Below, piece by piece: positions 1 to 10,556 of a stretch of DNA of 64,000 nucleotides (the first letter of the stretch is position 1; each line of letters begins with the position of its first letter). The translations under genes were made by a program, and so were the position numbers. The notes under the pieces are model-generated. The model worked only from the letters and a program-made list of their open reading frames with translations, was not told the origin of the DNA and ran no database searches. Location of the stretch: the NCBI GenBank assembly GCA_001051155.2, contig JYIP02000005.1, forward strand, positions 4,526,001-4,590,000, in the 5' to 3' direction. Source of the stretch: Chrysoporthe austroafricana (lineage: Eukaryota > Ascomycota > Sordariomycetes > Diaporthales > Cryphonectriaceae).

Positions 1-130
1 AACCTAAGCCTACACGGGCTTTTGGATGGTATGCATGCGGCGTACAGCTATTTATGCTATGTGTCCAAGTCTCTTATATACTCACATCCGGATAAAACCC
101 CGCAATGCCATACTCAAGTATTGACAGATC
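1..130. other. short left edge, no gene seen
   Basis: Downstream flank of the MFS transporter gene, whose stop codon is at 131-133 on the minus strand. No coding signal is visible. Confidence 0.5.
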
Positions 131-1984
131 TTAGAGAGTATACCTGAAAGCTGGGTGTCGGTAGCCCAAGAAATGCTGGCTCTGCCCGTCGAGCAGTCTC
201 TTGTCCCTGTCACCTCTCTCTCGCTTCCTGTTCTCCCACCTGCAGTACGTCATCTGAATGCACACCGTGACAAGGCCCAATACGAGGGATCCCAAAGATA
301 CGGAATGTCCGACGGTGTAATTCGGCCTACGACGGCCGCAACGTTAGCCGAGAGACGGTGCACGGGGCGGTTTTGATCATGGACAGAGGGTACTCACGCA
401 TCGTCCGCCATGTAGATAAATGTAGCAGGGAACGCGGCGCAATTAGAAAAAGCGATCATGAAACCTATGCCCGTGGCCCGAACATAGTGTGGCGCGAGGT
501 TGTTCGACAGCCAGCCCTGCGTTGATACTCATCAGTCAGCCACACGGGCCGCAGAGGGAACCCGACATTAGACACGGACCATAATCATTGCAGAGCACGG
601 ATATATTCCAGCCGCGACGAGGAACGTGCCTCCGTAGCGCACCAGCTCTCGTTTCGCCGCGAGCAGCATGATGTATCCTGCCGCCGCGAGGATGCAGCCC
701 CCGACCATGATAGGACCTCGTGCCCTGATCCTGTCAGACAGTGACGACGTCAAGAGCACCGTCACGAAAGCCGCCATATACGGCGGAACCGTAAAAAGTT
801 GAGCTGTTGTGGGATCGGTATAGCCCAACCCGGTGATGATGGTGGGCAGGAAGAGAGAGAAGCTCTATGGCAGCACTGTCAAGCTGGTGATCTCTGAAGA
901 GGACGTCTGCGGGAGGTGGCTTACGTAGAGCGGTATGAGCACGAAGAACCAGATCAGGGATGACAGCCACGTCTGCGGCGCCTTAAACGCCATCGCGACC
1001 CAGCGCCAGTCGAAGTGCTCCTCGTTGACATCCGCGACTTCAGTGGCTCCTTGCGCGTCTCGCTTCAGGCGAGCCATGGCAACCGCTCTCTCTTCCTCGG
1101 ACAGGAACCTGGCATCACGGGGCGTGTTCGGCATGAAGAAGAAGCAGGTCATGCCAAAGACCGTGGTGATGATGCCCTCGACTATGGCTGCTGCATCAGC
1201 ATTGTTTGGGAGAGAAGGGCCTGGTCGGCGACACACGCCGGGGTCAGAGCTCACTGAAGAAGATCCACGGCCAGCGGTCGTATCCGTGAAACCTGATCCT
1301 GGCCAGGCCGGTAGCGAGGAGCCCACCGAAAGCACCAGACAGAGGCGTCGCGCAGTAGAACATGCCCATCTGCCAGACCATCTCGTGGCGGCGGTAGAAC
1401 ATGGCGAGGTACACGATGATGCCGCCCAGCAGGCCGCCCTCGAAGACCCCCAGGAACAGCCTGGCCACGACCAGGCCGGCGAACGACTTCGTGAACCCCA
1501 GGAAGGTGCTGACGAGCCCGAAGAGCGTGATGAGGGTGGGCAGGTAGACGCCGGCCCTGACGTGCTTGACGAGCCAGTTGCTGGGCACGTCGACCAGGAT
1601 GTACGGGATGTAGAAGACCAGCAGGGCGACGTTGAACTTCGTCCCCGTCGAGATCGCCAGATCCTCTGTCAGGCCGTCGATTTTGGCATTTCCTATGTTG
1701 GAGCGGTTGATGAAAGCCAACAGCCTGCAGAAACTCAGCGATGAGGAGCAGCAGAGATCAAAAGATCCCAGACCCTACCATAGGCCAAACACGAAGGGAA
1801 TAACGTGCAAGTCAAACTTCCGATTCAATCTTCTGTCGTCAACCGGCGCGAGATCAAGATTTGTCTGCTCTCCCCCGACATGTTCGATATGGCTCTCCAG
1901 CGGCTTCTGAATCTCGCTGTCAGAGCCAGTACGGCCCGCAGTCTTCTCCCGGTCTATATCCATACGTCCGACGAAAGCGGTCAA
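131..1984 (-). CDS. MFS anion:cation symporter (allantoate permease/Dal5-like)
   Basis: Plasma-membrane transporter of the major facilitator superfamily, anion:cation symporter family, which imports small organic anions such as allantoate, vitamins and carboxylates. Six exons were joined by frame and splice sites: 1984-1779, 1724-1255, 1190-925, 864-580, 516-398 and 326-131. They give 513 aa, the usual family length. Visible features are the N-terminal NRKFDLHVIPF and INRSNIGNAK segments before TM2, the central loop ending in DWRWVAMAFKAPQTW, and the TM7 start SFSLFLPTIITGLGY. The C-terminal tail is hydrophilic (NRKRERGDRDKRL). An apparent stop near 868 lies inside the 865-924 intron, so the gene is intact. 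The donor of the fourth intron (517-579) is weak (GTCCGT). It lies 350 bp downstream of, and on the same strand as, the CoA-transferase gene, which suggests that it imports the acid activated there. The substrate cannot be read from sequence. Confidence 0.88.
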
Positions 1985-2334
1985 TGTAGTGCGAGCTCAC
2001 CGACGAAGAACTTCATGGACGGGCAAAAGACTCCCAAGCTTGGAAAATCTGGGGAATCGCTAGTCTGTTTGGGCTGTCTTGCTGGGGGAGGGGGGAAGTG
2101 GGAGAGACGCCACTCTATAGTATCGGCGTATTATGAGGTCACCAGACTGCAGAGTATCAGCGAATGTAACATGCGAAACTGCATGCCTATGATCCGCTTC
2201 AAATCCTCCTATGCTATGTCAATTCGGCAAATTTCGGCTTTGTAAATTCGATTTGTTACTTCAACAAGACATAGGCTCCTATCAGAACGTTGAGAAGGAG
2301 GCAAAATCACTATCAAGATTCTTGGATAGAGTAT

Positions 2335-3591
2335 CTACGCCTCCATCCCAAGTTCAGCGAGGATCTTCTCATTATGCTCTCCCAACGAAGGTACAGCATC
2401 CATTCTAGCATCCCCCGGTGCCGAGACACCCGGTGGTATCAAAGCCGGCACCCGGCCCCCCGGCGTCTCGACCTCGGTCCACCGGCCCCGAGCCTTTAAC
2501 TGGGGGTGGGCCCACACATCCGCCATGTCCCGGAGCTTTGCGTTCGCGATCCCAGCACGGTCCAGCCTCTGCAGCAGCTGCTGCGCGGTCAGCGTCGAGA
2601 AGACCCTGTAGATGATGTCCCTGAGCGCGTCCTGGTTCTCCACCCGCAGGGTGTTGGTGTTGAACCGCGGGTCGGAGGCCAGCGCCGGATCCTCCAGCAC
2701 GTCGCTGCAGAGCTTCGCCCACTCCCTCTCGTTCTGCAGGCCCAGCATGACAGATCCCCCGTCGCCCGCCGAGAACGGTCCGTACGGGTAGATCGTCGCG
2801 TGTGCTGCCCCGACGCGCTTCGGTGGCGGTTGGCCCTGGTATGTGTAGTATAGGGGGAACGCCATCCACTCCGCCATGCTCTCCAGCATCGATATGTCGA
2901 TCTTCGTGCCCTTCCCCGTCTTGGCCCTCGTCATGATCGCACCCATTATGTTGGTGAAGGCATACATGCCGGCAGAGATGTCCGCGATCGATATCCCCAC
3001 CTTCACAGGCTCGTCCTTCGTCCCTGTTATAGACAGCACCCCCGCTTCCGACTGGACGAGAAGGTCGTACGCCTTCTTGTCCCTATACGGGCCGTCAGAC
3101 CCGTACCCGGAGATGTCGCACACGATGAGCCGCGGGTGCTCGTCCTTCAGCGCCTCGTACGACAGCCCCATCCGGCCGGCGGCGCCCGGCGCGAGGTTCT
3201 GCACCAGCACGTCCGCGCGGCCGACCAGCGCCTTGAGGATGCCGAGGTCCCTGGGCTGCTTGAGGTCGAGCGCGAGGCTCTCCTTGGACCTGTTCACCCA
3301 AACGAAGTGCGAGCACTGCCCCTTCACCCGCGCGTCGTAGTGCCGCGCAAAATCTCCCACCGCGGGCCGCTCGATCTTGATCACCCTGGCGCCCAGGTCG
3401 GCGAGCTGTCTCGTTGCGAACGGTGCCGCGATCGCCTGCTCCAGGCTGACGACGGTGACGCCTTCTAAGGGAATTTGTTTGGTGCTTGAGGCAGGGCTGG
3501 CGACAGAGAGTCTTCTTGTGGCCGAGACTGCTCTAGTCGGAAAAGCCAAAGTTGGCGGACGAGAGCGGAGGGGACGCTGAAGTCGATACAT
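2335..3591 (-). CDS. class III CoA-transferase (CaiB/BaiF family)
   Basis: Single-exon gene of 418 aa. It transfers CoA between carboxylic acids through an enzyme-bound aspartyl-CoA intermediate (family III: formyl-CoA, succinyl-CoA:glutarate and carnitine CoA-transferases). The N-terminal 40 residues are rich in Arg, Ser and Ala with no acidic residue, a plausible mitochondrial presequence. The fold begins at LEGVTVVSLEQAIAAPFATR, followed by LGARVIKIERP and DISGYGSDGPYRDKKAYD. Asp176 in KKAYDLLVQSEAG is at the position of the catalytic aspartate. The C-terminal half carries the usual linker and SLGEHNEKILAELG ending. The closest functional model is the SUGCT-type succinyl-CoA:glutarate/hydroxymethylglutarate CoA-transferase, but the substrate is not determined. 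The gene is divergent from an acyl-CoA dehydrogenase and in tandem with an organic-anion transporter. Confidence 0.92.
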   Translation of the reverse strand: MYRLQRPLRSRPPTLAFPTRAVSATRRLSVASPASSTKQIPLEGVTVVSLEQAIAAPFATRQLADLGARVIKIERPAVGDFARHYDARVKGQCSHFVWVNRSKESLALDLKQPRDLGILKALVGRADVLVQNLAPGAAGRMGLSYEALKDEHPRLIVCDISGYGSDGPYRDKKAYDLLVQSEAGVLSITGTKDEPVKVGISIADISAGMYAFTNIMGAIMTRAKTGKGTKIDISMLESMAEWMAFPLYYTYQGQPPPKRVGAAHATIYPYGPFSAGDGGSVMLGLQNEREWAKLCSDVLEDPALASDPRFNTNTLRVENQDALRDIIYRVFSTLTAQQLLQRLDRAGIANAKLRDMADVWAHPQLKARGRWTEVETPGGRVPALIPPGVSAPGDARMDAVPSLGEHNEKILAELGMEA

Positions 3592-4102
3592 GATGCCGCT
3601 GCCTCGGGGCTAGTCTGAGGAGGTATTAGAGGATAGTAGCGGATCTCGTTAAGGATGGGGTTCCATTTCAGTGACCTTGCCAACACGAATGAAAGGGTTC
3701 AACTAAGCTAGAATCTAGCAAGAGTGACTCGTCTTCAGGCTGTCTCAAGACTTGAAGGCGCGCTCGGGGATGTACAGTGGGGTGTCATCATTAGGAATGG
3801 GCGAGCCGAGGTGACAGGACGTCGCAATTGCAAATACATCTTCCAGCTGAACTGGTCAGATATGTGTGAGTGCGGAAATAACGAATGAAAACCAAGTAGC
3901 CGACCTTCATATAACCGACGCAGATCTCACCCCCTCACTGCGAGGTGCACAAACCCGTGGAAGTGTCAGGTATTCGAATGAGGGCTTGGGTGATAAGGGC
4001 CGATTCGCGATACGATTTTCCGTGGAAATTTCATAACAAGTTAGTGGTATTGTCTGTCTATGCTCTTGCCAAGATCAACGCCCTTGTTTTCATTCCTCAA
4101 CC
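3592..4102. promoter_or_regulatory. divergent promoter region of CoA-transferase and acyl-CoA dehydrogenase genes
   Basis: A 511-bp stretch between the start codons of two oppositely transcribed metabolic genes. It must hold both 5' leaders and promoters and would allow shared control. No confident TATA box or regulator site was identified by eye. Confidence 0.5.
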
Positions 4103-5504
4103 ATGTCTCGCTCCTTCGGTAGAGCGGCATGGCGTTGCAGCCATCGCTTGACTGCACGCCTGCAGGTTGTACCAAAATGCCCACATCGAAGGAAACCCTT
4201 CTCTACGACGTCCGCAAGGCGGCTTATGGAAACAACTGGATTCACCGAGACGCAGCTCACGGTCCGAGATGCGGTGAGCGCCGTGTGCTCTAACTTCCCC
4301 AACAGCTACTGGCAGGAACACGACCAGAAGGAGGAGGACCCGAAAGAGTTCCACGCGGCGCTCGCAAAGGACGGCTGGCTCGGCATAGCCCTGCCCGAGG
4401 AGCTGGGCGGCTCCGGGCTCGGGATCTCGGAGGCGACCATGATGATGCAGACCATCACGGAGTCGGGGGCGGGCATGGCCGGGGCGCAGGCGATCCACGC
4501 CAACGTGTACGCGACGCAGCCGCTGGCCAGGTTCGGCACGAGGGAGCAGCTGGAGAGCACCATCCCCAGCATCGTGTCGGGCCGGTGGCGGACGTGCTTC
4601 GGCGTGACGGAGCCGAACGCGGGCCTGGACACGCTGCGGCTGGCGACGACGGCCCGGCGGCAGCGCGACGGCTCGTACCGCGTGACGGGGCAGAAGATCT
4701 GGATCACCTGCGCGCAGGTCGCGCGAAAGATGATGCTGCTCGCGCGGACCACGCCGCTGGACGAGGTGGCGAGGCCGAGCGAGGGGTTGTCCATGTTCTG
4801 CATCGACCTGGACCGGACGCAGCCGGGCCTGGACATCAGGCGGATCAAGAAGATGGGCGGCCGCGCGGTCGACGCCAACGAGGTGTACTTCGACAACTAC
4901 GCCATACCGGCCGGCTCGCTCATCGGCGAGGAAGGCAAGGGCTTCAAGATGATCCTGCACGGGATGAACGCCGAGCGGTGCCTGCTCGCCGGCGAGGCGC
5001 TGGGCCTGGGCTATGCCGCGCTGGCCAGGGCGGCGGAGTACGCGAGGGAGCGGGTAGTCTTCCGGCGCCCCATCGGCCAGAACCAGGGCATTGCGCACCC
5101 GTTAGCGGACGCGTTCATGCGGCTCGAGGGGGCGAAGCTGGCAACCTACCACGCGGCGAGGCTGTTTGACGCTAGCAGGAACGACGCCTCGATACGGCCT
5201 GACGCTCTCGGCGTAGCGTGCAACAGCGCCAAATACATGGCGGCCGAGGCGGCGTTTAATGCCTGTGAGAGGGCCGTCCTGACAGTGAGTGACCCTGAGG
5301 TCGACGAGGCAGCCCCCGAACCCCTCTTCGAAAGTGGATCAGGCTAATCGAACCCGTTAGCACGGAGGCATGGGCTATGCCGTGGAATATGATGTTGAGA
5401 GGTGGTTCCGGGAATGCCTCGTGCCGCGTATCGCACCCGTGAGCAGGGAGATGATCTTAAATTATATCAGCGAGAAGGTATTGCAGCTGCCGAGGAGTTA
5501 TTAG
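4103..5504 (+). CDS. acyl-CoA dehydrogenase, mitochondrial
   Basis: Flavoenzyme that inserts the alpha,beta double bond into an acyl-CoA and passes electrons to ETF. Two exons, 4103-5284 and 5361-5504 (intron 76 nt, GTGAGT donor), give 441 aa. The first 40 residues are Arg/Ser-rich with FSTTSARR, a typical matrix presequence. The N-terminal helical domain runs to about residue 160. The FAD/substrate motif VTEPNAG and the KIWIT motif follow, then the beta domain and the C-terminal helical domain (FRRPIGQNQGIAHPLAD, and HGGMGYAVEYDVER across the splice). At the place of MCAD Glu376 there is Pro/Val (RIAPVSRE). Glu291 in MNAERCLLAG sits where isovaleryl- and long-chain-acyl-CoA dehydrogenases carry their base (Glu254/255), so catalysis by that residue is inferred. 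The protein ends in RSY, not a peroxisomal signal. The divergent CoA-transferase 511 bp away suggests a joint acid-degradation pathway. Confidence 0.92.
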
Positions 5505-6908
5505 AGTCCGAGAAACGCACCCCGTGACAAGTCTCTGGGGCTGACGAGCCTACGCCCTGGAGTGGGGGACCTACAGCTCTCGGAGGTCCAGTCACCGCGG
5601 TGTAGACACAATAATCCATGTTGACAGGCATTTGGGCTTGCGAAGAAGCGTGCTCTGTGATACGATCCCGACACAAATCCTGACCTAGATGCCCAGAGTC
5701 TCCCAACTTCAGCTCCTGATTCACGCCGGAACCGTTTCCTTCTTCTTCCTCACTATTCGATCTTGCTCATAGTTCTCACCTACCCGGACCTATTATCAAG
5801 ACCACGCCTGGACCGTGGGCACTGAGTGACACAGGTCAACCGACCGCTGACCGCACGGAGCGTCGATGCGCGACCACCCCTCCCCCCAAACAAATACAAC
5901 GCTATTACAACCAATTGGTTGCCAAACTGATTGTGGCAGCGTGAAAGGGTGCCACGTGATATGGAACTCTAAGCAATTCATGTTACCGGGCAATGGTCCG
6001 TGCAGTCAGGAAAACTACGGATACCCAGCTGTTTTGCTAGCTGGACTACAGAAATTCAGACCACAGCACACAGTTTACCTTGACCCTAACCACACCTCCA
6101 CACTGATAATCGTAGACCGATGGCGTCCACGATTCGAGGCCCGTCCCCCATATAGGCATTATCCATCAAGGGCCCACGAGCGATAAAGAGGATAGTAGTA
6201 AAAGCATTGTTAGGTTGATAAGTGAGCCGATCGCTTCAGCTGTCACCTCAAATCAACACAATGAATGCATAGCTCAATCAGCAAAAGGTGTGGGCAAAAA
6301 TCCGAAGCACGCTAGCCGTCGTCAACAAACAGCAGCAAGCGCTTGGGTTCGAGTCCGCCCTGCCAGCCAATTTAAATGTAAAATCACCCAGTGAGGGGTG
6401 CTCGATCCGCGACAAATACAGGTAATGTGATTCCCCTCCCTCCCTAAACCCCCCCATCCAGATACTTGACTAACCATCAGCATCAGTCTCTCTCGCTTGT
6501 CAGCCTCGAGCGGATATATCCGTCAGCCTCGGACATTGGTGGTTGTCAGCGTCAGCCTTCCACACCAATGACGAGCCGCCATCTCTGACTGAAAATAAAA
6601 TCGAATTCCCCCGCACAATGGCGGGGTAATTCTACAATACCTTCCACTATCAACAATAATCCTGCCGCGGTCGGAAGGCGGTGAGGGGTTGAAGCAGGTG
6701 GGCCGTGCACGAGGCTGTCAGCTACTTAACGGCGCGTCGTTTCGCCCAACGCTCTCGACCGAATATTGAAACGGTTCAAGCAGCGACACACCGTTCAGAC
6801 AATCTACCAGTGTCCAGCCTTCAGTACTTGGATTTCCAATCCACCAAGTACCAGTACCAGTCCTCCACCTCCTTCGACCAACTCCCTAATCCCTCGCCGA
6901 TAACCAAG
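5505..6908. other. intergenic, no convincing gene
   Basis: 1.4 kb between the acyl-CoA dehydrogenase stop and the next likely start. Only short unrelated ORFs are seen. A B-box-like GGGTTCGAGTCC at about 6346 does not belong to a foldable tRNA. The frame of the next gene is open back to 6705, so its start could lie upstream of 6909. Confidence 0.5.
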
Positions 6909-7721
6909 ATGGCAGCCAACAATAACATGACCCTGGCGATGCAGGCATTCATCACCAACAACCCGCACCTACAGGTTGTTGCTATCACGAGGGACGCCAC
7001 CGCCAGGGAGGCGTTCGGTATGGAGTACTACAATATGTACGAGCAGGGGAGCTACGAAGTAATTAGCCGGCGGGCTACGGCCCCCGGCCCTGGCCCCTCC
7101 GCAGTTTCGAGCAGGTATGCCTTCCCAAGTCTAACTACTAGAATTATAATCGATACTAACGCTTCATCCACCAGGCCCGCTAATAACCGCCGCGGACGAC
7201 ACTGCTCGATCTGCAATACGGTGGTGAACGACTTCTCTCGACACAATCTCGAGAGGCATGTGCGAGACCCAAGCCGCGCTCGGTTCTGTCCGGAGGTGAA
7301 CTGCACATGGTACACCTTCCGGGACGGCGAGACGACGGTGGATGAACACCTCGCCAACCAGCACGCCAATTATCGCAACGACAGTGGTCGTGGTGGTATC
7401 CTCAGAAGGACGACCAGGAGACAGACCATCCTTCATCTCAACATGGCGTCCCTGGACTACTTGTCGGACCAGGACCAGCAGGAGGTCCGTAACGAAATTT
7501 TGCCGAAGAGGAGCCGCCTGGTTACCGACTTGGCCTTACAGGGCCTTGTCTACGCCGACCTCAGCAGCAATACCTTCAACCTCCGCCTGCTGCCGCCGCA
7601 CCCCGATGCAGACGTCGTTGGGATGCAGAAGAATCAGCGTGTCGACTACTTGATCCGCCTCCGCACAGAGATGGAGTTGTGGAAGCGCCGGTTCGAGACG
7701 GCTGAGAACATGCTCGCCTAG
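6909..7721 (+). CDS. small protein with two C2H2-type zinc motifs, function unknown
   Basis: The start at 6909 was chosen for its good context (AAGATGGCA); the frame is open to 6705. A 60-nt intron (7115-7174, GTATGC donor, TACTAAC branch site, CAG end) has a length divisible by three and no stop, so both spliced (250 aa) and retained (270 aa) forms are readable. After the splice come CSIC-x9-H-x4-H and then C-x4-C-x13-H-x4-H (FCPEVNC ... DEHLANQH), two adjacent C2H2-like sites. The C-terminal part is charged and helical (FETAENML end). Nucleic-acid or protein binding is plausible. No named family was recognised, and it looks like a fungal lineage-specific protein. Confidence 0.7.
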   Translation: MAANNNMTLAMQAFITNNPHLQVVAITRDATAREAFGMEYYNMYEQGSYEVISRRATAPGPGPSAVSSRYAFPSLTTRIIIDTNASSTRPANNRRGRHCSICNTVVNDFSRHNLERHVRDPSRARFCPEVNCTWYTFRDGETTVDEHLANQHANYRNDSGRGGILRRTTRRQTILHLNMASLDYLSDQDQQEVRNEILPKRSRLVTDLALQGLVYADLSSNTFNLRLLPPHPDADVVGMQKNQRVDYLIRLRTEMELWKRRFETAENMLA

Positions 7722-8114
7722 ATGTGAGGAGGAGTGGGAAAGAGGTCGGGGGAAGGAAAGTTAAGAAGACCGAGGACCCACTTGGGTGCGCTGGCTCTAA
7801 GAGCCTTTTGCGGATAGTTTCGGGGTTTACTTTTTAGACTTGGTCTGTCCGATAGCCAAATTAATCAGCATTGGCTATCAGGCCGAGAATACGTGACAAA
7901 TCCCATACAACTTGGGTCTAATAATTAATTGTGTGATATGTTTTGAGCAGTTGAGAACAACTACTTATGATTCGTGTATTCTGTGCTGCCTGTCATACCG
8001 ACTTTGGTTCGATCCTTATGCATTACTACTGATCTTTTTCAAACTGTCTGTGCACGTATTCATGCGCCCATTTTTACCAATCCAGCCCACTGCCTTTACC
8101 AGAACACTTCCAAC
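7722..8114. other. intergenic spacer
   Basis: 3' flank of the zinc-motif gene and 5' leader/promoter of the flavoprotein gene. Only AT-rich unstructured sequence is seen. Confidence 0.4.
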
Positions 8115-8744
8115 ATGTCGTCGCCAGCCAGATCCGTGGCACTCGTTGTCACATCGCACCGCGCCCTGCGCATCGGGCCCTCCGTGGGGGCCGTCGTCGA
8201 GAAGATCCTCCGGCCGGCCGCCAGCACCGCTAATATCGCCCTGAAGACGGTCGACGTCAAGTCCTTCGGCCTGCCGGTCTTCAGCGGGCCGGTGCCGCCC
8301 AAGTTCATGGCCTCCAAGGGCCTCGAGTTCGAGGACGCCGCCCCCCGCGCCTGGGCCCGCGAGATGGCCGCCCACGACGGCTACATCTTCGTCGTCAACG
8401 AGTACAACTTCGGCATGTCCGGCGCGACCAAGAACGCCATCGACTTCCTGTGGGCGGGCTTCACCGGAAAGCCCGTCATGATCGTCAGCTACGGCGGCGA
8501 GGGCGGGCGCCTCGCGAACGCGCAGGTCAGCGCCGTGCTGAAGGGCATGGGGCTCAAGGTGGTGGAGAAGAAGGTCGAGCTCGCCTGGTCTGGGGGCCTG
8601 GGCCCGGACGCCCTCCTCGCCGTTACGGAGGGGAAGCTGGGCAAGACATCTGAAGAGGAATGGTTGGCTACAAGGCCGACAGACGTGCTGGAGGCATTCA
8701 GAGAGTTGGAAAGCAAGCTGAAGGAGGGCGAACCACAGGTCTGA
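8115..8744 (+). CDS. NAD(P)H-dependent FMN reductase-like flavoprotein
   Basis: Intronless 209-aa protein of the flavodoxin-fold FMN reductase family (YieF/SsuE/Lot6-like), which reduces quinones, azo compounds or free flavin with NAD(P)H. The start ATG at 8115 is followed directly by the first beta strand (SVALVVTSHR). The diagnostic FMN/substrate loop is NEYNFGMSGATKNAIDFL at about residues 96-113, matching the family pattern PEYN-x5-KNAID. The next strand KPVMIVSYGGEGGR holds the second flavin-contacting loop. The second half keeps the helix/strand order of the fold, then a charged tail. The frame is open upstream to 7974, but that stretch lacks coding character. A cytosolic, detoxification-type role is inferred. 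Confidence 0.88.
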   Translation: MSSPARSVALVVTSHRALRIGPSVGAVVEKILRPAASTANIALKTVDVKSFGLPVFSGPVPPKFMASKGLEFEDAAPRAWAREMAAHDGYIFVVNEYNFGMSGATKNAIDFLWAGFTGKPVMIVSYGGEGGRLANAQVSAVLKGMGLKVVEKKVELAWSGGLGPDALLAVTEGKLGKTSEEEWLATRPTDVLEAFRELESKLKEGEPQV

Positions 8745-10233
8745 ATGAACTGGGTTAACCTTGTAGGGCTCTGGAGGACCTTTTTTGCGGCTGATGATTT
8801 CTTTGTCAGCGATTTTGAATTTGTCAGCGAATCCCTAGACGAAAATTTCTTGCCAATGGATGTTCTCTGCCAGCTACTGCTGCCTGCCAAAAAATATCTT
8901 CTATCTTCACAGCTTTGAGATATCGCTGGCGGACTGCATCATTCAGGTCGGAGTTGTGTAATTAGAATACTGGCTGTTACTCTGTTTGCAAAGACCCCCT
9001 GTCTCCTGTTGGTCTTTGGTTTTTTAAGTCAGTGTTGGAACCCTGTGTGATTCTGAAGCCCCTTCAACAATAGTTGTTGGGGAGACCGCAGCTCGCTCGA
9101 GCCTCTAGAGCCTCCTCGATGGACATGTCATGCAGAATTCAATACAGCCTCGGAGGGTGTGATGTGAAGCCATTCGTCTCATAGACCCCTCATTCACATT
9201 GCACGCCGCTAATATAGCTCATTTGTCCATGCCCCACTTTTTGTCGTATAATAAGTCGCCGCAGCCGAGCCGGCATGCAGCCTCCTCACCCACTCCTCAC
9301 CCACACCGCATAGCCTTCCCATATGTCACAATGCCTGGTCGCAGTGAGTGAACACCTACTGCATCTGATAATAGTAGTGAGCTCCTCTTTTAACCTGCTC
9401 GAAGGCAGCTCTCAGCACAGAAGAAAGCATATGTGAGAAGGCCATTTATACAAGTGAGTTCAGGGCTAAGAAGGGACATGGCAGTCTGTGGCTATGCTGT
9501 GGCAGTACATATCGCGAGGTTTTTCCAGAAACCTGCCTTAGCGTGCTATGCCAGCTGGGAATGACACTTGCGAGGCTGTGAGGCCGAGTCGGTCAATTGC
9601 ACGTGACTTGGCCGCCTGATCACGTGTCACAGCCTTGCCGTTTGTTATTGTTCCACCGTATTTCTCTGCACAAAACGGTGCTACTAGCGGCATTTAACAT
9701 AACTGTGCCAGTGCATACCTTTCTCCAAACATGACATTGGGAGTTGGAGCTCCTAGCACCCACTGTGAACAGCATCCCAGCCAGAGGCCCAGCAAGGATC
9801 TAAACTACCTCATAAAGCTCGTGATTTCAACAATAATAAGACAGTCACATTTATTGTCGGGGCGCCTGGCTAGGACTCCAATGGCCATCACTTCTGACGC
9901 TTATTTTCCAAAATTAGATGCGAATTTTGAGGAGAGGTCTAGCAGAGTCTTAAATACATCGTTTTGTGGCCGGACTGCCCAGACATTAAGTCTGTCAGCG
10001 CCGCCCGCGATAGACCACATGGTAGATCAACATCGAAAAATTGGAAGCTCAAAAATAGAATTTAAAGAGGATGAATAAACATTTCGCGCGCTCTGAACGT
10101 ATGATTACGTACATGAGAGGGATACACGGCCGGCCCCAGTGCCGCTCATCATAATCACGTCGACAACCCCCGAGTCAGGCGGTGGAACTCAAAGTGGACT
10201 CAACGAGAGCAGCAAAAAAAACAAAAACAAAAG
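8745..10233. other. intergenic; only doubtful coding traces
   Basis: 1.5 kb. A possible fragment begins at 9331 (short exon up to a GTGAGT donor, then a second open piece at about 9410-9451 ending at another GTGAGT), giving about 19 codons and no continuation. An unspliced frame at 9731-10078 (115 codons) resembles nothing known. Neither is called as a gene. Confidence 0.4.
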
Positions 10234-10352
10234 ACGTACAACACCGGGTATTCGCTAATGGTTACCCACTTAACTACTAATCCGGCCCTTAGTAGCTTAT
10301 TTAGGGGAGAGCAGACGGGATCCCAAGTTCTCCACTAGGTATGGTCGTACGT
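10234..10352 (-). rRNA. 5S ribosomal RNA (single dispersed copy)
   Basis: Read on the minus strand this 119-nt stretch has the layout of a Neurospora-type 5S rRNA: start ACGTACGACCATACC, then GGGATCCCGTC, GCTCTCCCCTAAATAAGC, GGGCCGGATTAGTAG and end GTTGTACGT. Helix I is intact over 9 bp (ACGTACGAC with GTTGTACGT, one G-U pair). The internal control region (AAATAAGC..GGGCCGGATTAGTAG) is recognisable. T-runs (TTTTGTTTTTG) follow the 3' end directly, a Pol III terminator. Pezizomycotina usually scatter 5S genes singly through the genome, as here. Some loop positions differ from the Neurospora sequence as recalled, so a diverged or minor 5S type, or a young pseudogene, remains possible. Confidence 0.85.
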
Positions 10353-10556
10353 GATAGAAATGCTCGCATTGGTATTGATGTTTGGTAAGCTAGAGCCGTT
10401 TCACGAATGCTCTCTAATACTATACCCGCCACAGAACTCTCTCCTTCAGCGCAACCTCGCATCCAAACACCACGAGACAAAGCAAGCGCTGCTGCCCTCC
10501 GCAGAAACCGGGCCCGGAGATCTCTCTACGGAGCCCAGTTGTTGTTGTTCGGGAGG

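Noticed and set aside
860..930. In-frame TAG in the MFS transporter suggesting a pseudogene
   Set aside because: A GTAAGC donor at 924 and a TAG acceptor at 865 remove it as a 60-nt intron and restore the family sequence.
6262..6362. tRNA-like A box (TAGCTCAATCAG) and B box (GGGTTCGAGTCC)
   Set aside because: Neither the T-stem nor the acceptor stem pairs, and no T-run terminator follows.
9331..9451. Two-exon mini gene starting ATGCCTGGTCGC
   Set aside because: Only about 19 codons with no downstream continuation after the second donor.
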